From CAWFKW01 sp964568655 (GTDB taxonomy: Bacteria; Bacteroidota; Ignavibacteria; Tepidaquicellales; OLB5): DNA of 9,000 nt. The translations under genes were made by a program, and so were the position numbers. Position 1 is the stretch's first letter, and every line of letters begins with the position of its first letter. Under the pieces are notes generated by a model, which worked only from the letters and a program-made list of their open reading frames with translations, did no database searches and was not told where the DNA came from. Below, in pieces: positions 6,609-9,000 of the stretch. The stretch is taken from the NCBI GenBank assembly GCA_964568655.1, contig CAZMRG010000128.1, forward strand, positions 1 through 9,000, in the 5' to 3' direction.

Positions 6609-8096
6609 CTAATCAAAAGGCACTATAACGTTGTACCAAAATTTCTTTTTTCTATCCAGCGCTTCATCAACGTGGATGTGCTTGATCTCAGTATATTCTT
6701 TGACGCCTTCAAGTCCAAGCTCTCTTCCAATTCCGCTCTGTTTATAGCCTCCAAACGGCACACGGTCATTTAATAAGTGCCATTCATTTATCCAAACTGT
6801 GCCTGCCCGTATTTTCCTTGCTATTTTCATCGCTCTATCATTATCTTTCGACCAAACGCCGCCGGCAAGTCCAAATGTTGAATTATTGGCAATTTTGATG
6901 GCATCATTTTCATCTTCAGCTTTAATAACTGAAAGAACAGGGCCAAATATTTCTTCCCTGGCAATCCTCATGTCATTGGTTACGTCAGCAAATAAAGTAG
7001 GTTCAACATAAAATCCGCTGAATCCTGCCGGAATACCGCCGCCATAAACCAATCTGGCGCCTTCTTTCTTACCTATGTCAATATAATCCAATACTCTTTT
7101 CTGTTGTCTCTCTGAAACTAACGGACCGACATCTGTATCCTTATCCATTGGATTGCCAATTTTCATCTTTGCCAGCTTTGCTTTTATTCTGTTAACAACT
7201 TCATCATAGATCTTATTAGTCATTATCAATCTGGATCCAGCAACGCAGCACTGCCCCTGGTGAAAGTAACATGCATAAATAGAGCCATCAACTGCCAAAT
7301 CAAGATCCGCATCATCAAGTACCAGGTTTGCTGATTTTCCGCCAAGCTCAAGCGTCACTTTTTTCATTGTCGGCGCCGCAAGCTGCATGACACGTTTGCC
7401 AATTTCAGTCGAACCCGTGAAAGCAACTTTATCCACTAACGGATTTGAAACCATCTCCTCGCCGACTTCCGCATCCCCTGTAATTATGTTAACCACTCCT
7501 TTTGGCAGGTCGGTCTGGTCAATTAATTTTGCAAGCTCAAGCGCTGTAACGGAAGTTTCCGGAGCGGGTTTTAAAACTATTGTGCAGCCGGCAGCAAGCG
7601 CTGGCCCAATTTTCCACATCGCCATTTGAAGCGGAAAATTCCAAGGTATGATCGCTGAAACAACTCCGATAGGTTCTCTTACAAGATAGTTTTTGCTGAC
7701 TCCTTCTTTTGATATCCCGGCATCTTCATCCAGGTCGGCTAAAGCATATTTTGAAAAAGCGCTTGCCGCGCGATATGTTAAGAACATATCGTCTTTCGCT
7801 TTTTTATAAGTAGAGCCCGAGTCAATTATTTCAAGTTCCTGTAGGCGTGAAGAATTCTCTTTTATTTTGTCGGCAATCTGCTTCATTATAGAGCTTCGTT
7901 CTTCTCTCGAAATACCGCTCCAAACGCCGGAATCAAATGCGCCGCGCGCAGCGATTATTGCATCTTTTGCGTCAGCTGCAGTCGCTTTTGATATTACAGC
8001 CGCAATACTTCTGTCGTAAGGATTTATTGAATTGAATGTTCCTTTGTCCGAAGCGTCTCTGAACTGGCCGTTAATGTACAATTTATATTCTGGCAT
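6609..8096 (-). CDS. NAD(P)-dependent aldehyde dehydrogenase
   Basis: The 495 residues are full length for the ALDH superfamily. The enzyme oxidises an aldehyde to a carboxylic acid in the cytoplasm. Motifs seen are PWNFPL with the catalytic-site Asn153, KPAPETS with the cofactor-contacting Lys176, FTGSTEIGKRV at 226-236 (Rossmann GxTxxG), LELGGKSANLV with the general base Glu250, HQGQCCVAGSRL with catalytic Cys284, EEIFGPV with Glu382, and PFGGYKQSGIGRELG near 447-461. All expected catalytic residues are present, so it should be active. The aldehyde cannot be told from sequence; the general pattern resembles betaine-aldehyde, amino-aldehyde and hydroxymuconic-semialdehyde dehydrogenases. The ATG at 8094-8096 is preceded by TAGG, too close to be a good ribosome site. 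It begins 23 bases after the HNH gene and precedes the aminotransferase, so a shared transcript is possible. Confidence 0.93.
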   Translation of the reverse strand: MPEYKLYINGQFRDASDKGTFNSINPYDRSIAAVISKATAADAKDAIIAARGAFDSGVWSGISREERSSIMKQIADKIKENSSRLQELEIIDSGSTYKKAKDDMFLTYRAASAFSKYALADLDEDAGISKEGVSKNYLVREPIGVVSAIIPWNFPLQMAMWKIGPALAAGCTIVLKPAPETSVTALELAKLIDQTDLPKGVVNIITGDAEVGEEMVSNPLVDKVAFTGSTEIGKRVMQLAAPTMKKVTLELGGKSANLVLDDADLDLAVDGSIYACYFHQGQCCVAGSRLIMTNKIYDEVVNRIKAKLAKMKIGNPMDKDTDVGPLVSERQQKRVLDYIDIGKKEGARLVYGGGIPAGFSGFYVEPTLFADVTNDMRIAREEIFGPVLSVIKAEDENDAIKIANNSTFGLAGGVWSKDNDRAMKIARKIRAGTVWINEWHLLNDRVPFGGYKQSGIGRELGLEGVKEYTEIKHIHVDEALDRKKKFWYNVIVPFD

Positions 8097-8119
8097 CCTA
8101 TTGCTTTAATTATTGTGTA

Positions 8120-8602
8120 TCAAGTCATGTATAGATATGGTTTCCAGCGCTCATCAACCCTTCCTGCAAAATGCTTCATATATGTAATATGAGAAGGCTT
8201 AATCGGTTTTTTTCTGAGAGCCATCCCGGCCTCTTCGGGGGTCCTGTCCCCTTTTTTATTATTGCATTTCACACAGGCGGTAACCAGGTTTTCCCATGTA
8301 TCGTCTCCGCCTTTTGACTTTGGAATAATATGGTCCAGCGTCAACGCCAGGTCTGACCTGTTGCAATACTGGCATTTATACAGATCGCGTCTTAGTATAT
8401 TTTTCCGCGACAGAACAATTTTTTTATACGGTACGTGTATATATATTCTTAATCTGACAACTGACGGGAACGGCAACCTTGAGCGTACAGAATTGACAAC
8501 CCTTGAATCATTGGCGGAGATCAGTTCGGCTTTGCCGAGAAACAACAGGACAATCGCCCGCTGTACATTACAAATGCTCATCGCCTCGTAATTCTGATTC
8601 AA
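8120..8602 (-). CDS. HNH endonuclease family protein, 5' end probably disrupted by a frame break
   Basis: The 160 residues from TTG (8600-8602) carry a complete HNH/zinc module: CQYC (77-80), LDH with Asp90-His91, KSKGGDDTWENLV with Asn105, then CVKC (110-113) and NNKKGDRTPEEAG. Such small stand-alone HNH proteins are widespread in bacteria; they are predicted metal-dependent DNA nucleases of unknown role and are not tied to a mobile element here. The TTG is a doubtful start. The same frame reads LNGKVLV immediately upstream, matching the KVLVLNQNYE beginning I recall for this family, and stays open back to 8728 without ATG, GTG or TTG. A good ATG at 8638-8640 lies in another frame and stops within seven codons. 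One more base in the A6 run between them would give a natural N-terminus. This could be a sequencing indel, a real frameshift mutation, or recoding. Confidence 0.85.
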   Translation of the reverse strand: MNQNYEAMSICNVQRAIVLLFLGKAELISANDSRVVNSVRSRLPFPSVVRLRIYIHVPYKKIVLSRKNILRRDLYKCQYCNRSDLALTLDHIIPKSKGGDDTWENLVTACVKCNNKKGDRTPEEAGMALRKKPIKPSHITYMKHFAGRVDERWKPYLYMT

Positions 8603-9000
8603 AACTAAAACTTTTCCGTTTAGCTTTTTTCCAAATCCATTTATTGAGTGTCTTCCTGTGACTGGTTCGAAGTCCTGTCTCCTTATAGACTCAGCGCAAC
8701 AGTTTAAGGCGTAGAGCCGTTTATTTACTTAATTTTTGCTGCCAATTTTATAAAAATAGCATTAAAATGAAAAATAAACAAGGAAAGTTGGAGTAAGGCG
8801 CCTGCTAATATGATGCGTTTCTTTTTTGCTCATTATCCCAAAAAAGCATAAATCTATTTTAATAACCACAATGTTAAATGTGTTTTGAGATTCCGGAATT
8901 AAAAATTTTTGCTCTCTGTCCTGAAAGATTCAGCGCCATCTATAACTCAACTTATTCCACTTTTTCGGACGTGAAGGCATCCAAAAAAATATATATTTTA
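8603..9000. other. Mostly non-coding stretch upstream of the HNH gene
   Basis: No convincing gene is seen on either strand in these roughly 400 AT-rich bases. Contents: the probable lost 5' end of the HNH gene (8603-8640); a strong Shine-Dalgarno-like AAGGAGA on the minus strand (8678-8684) with no start codon at a useful distance; a possible promoter (8753-8781); two adjacent perfect 10-base palindromes (8890-8899 and 8901-8910); and a small hairpin CTGAA-3-TTCAG (8921-8933). On the minus strand, a frame enters from the edge and stops with TAA at 8952-8954 (15 codons, reading KIYIFLDAFTSEKVE). It could be the tail of another gene but is too short to assert. Confidence 0.5.
8753..8781 (-). 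promoter_or_regulatory. Possible sigma70-type promoter for the HNH gene
   Basis: On the minus strand, TTGTTT (8776-8781) and TATTTT (8753-8758) are separated by exactly 17 bases, and lie about 110 bases before the ATG at 8640. Each box matches only part of the consensus in a very AT-rich background, so this is a weak prediction. It would be the only visible promoter driving the HNH-aldehyde dehydrogenase stretch. Confidence 0.25.

Noticed and set aside
8657..8690. Plus-strand GGTTCGAAGTCC resembling a tRNA T arm
   Set aside because: The loop between the GG and CC would be eight bases, not seven, the outer stem does not pair properly, and no matching acceptor strand or anticodon arm is found upstream.
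8780..8850. Minus-strand mini-frame starting MSKKETHH (23 codons)
   Set aside because: Very short, ends in a low-complexity AT-rich stretch, and has no ribosome site or recognisable motif.
8952..9000. Minus-strand frame reading KIYIFLDAFTSEKVE then TAA, possibly the end of another gene
   Set aside because: Only 15 codons are visible at the window edge; plausible-looking but too short to call.
1..9000. CRISPR array, insertion sequence, prophage or toxin-antitoxin module
   Set aside because: No spaced direct repeats, transposase, terminal inverted repeats, integrase or paired small toxin genes were seen. The HNH gene alone is of the widespread stand-alone type.

Overview
The window looks like a chromosomal segment of a Bacteroidota/Chlorobi-group bacterium, most likely an Ignavibacteria-type lineage. 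The main clues are a secreted protein ending in a Por-type (type IX secretion) sorting domain with the 'QNYPNPFNPTT' spacer typical of that group, AT-leaning base composition, and gene starts that almost all lack a Shine-Dalgarno sequence. This is inferred from style and motifs, not from a database match.

Every convincing gene lies on the minus strand, so transcription runs from high to low coordinates. In that order: an apparently non-coding stretch of about 400 bases (8603-9000); an HNH endonuclease family gene whose 5' end seems frame-disrupted (8120-8602); an NAD(P)-dependent aldehyde dehydrogenase (6609-8096); a class I/II PLP aminotransferase (5191-6519); a solitary complex I antiporter-like subunit NuoM (3617-5146); a NhaD/CitMHS-type ion transporter (2311-3564); a small Cys-rich zinc-ribbon-like protein (1975-2211); a secreted Asp-box beta-propeller protein with a sorting domain (263-1945); tandem hairpins, one a good Rho-independent terminator (193-246); and the first 58 codons of peptidase T (1-176).

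Gaps between genes are short (23-99 bases), so partial co-transcription is possible, but the genes do not form one obvious pathway. The aminotransferase and aldehyde dehydrogenase could act in sequence on an amine-derived aldehyde. NuoM and the neighbouring antiporter-like protein are both ion-translocating membrane proteins. The zinc-ribbon protein and the propeller protein are 29 bases apart and may share a transcript.

I see no mobile element, CRISPR array, tRNA or rRNA, and no clear undescribed system. The points most worth checking are the 5' frame break in the HNH gene at an A6 tract, the nuoM gene isolated from nuoL and nuoN, and the unassigned zinc-ribbon and propeller proteins.
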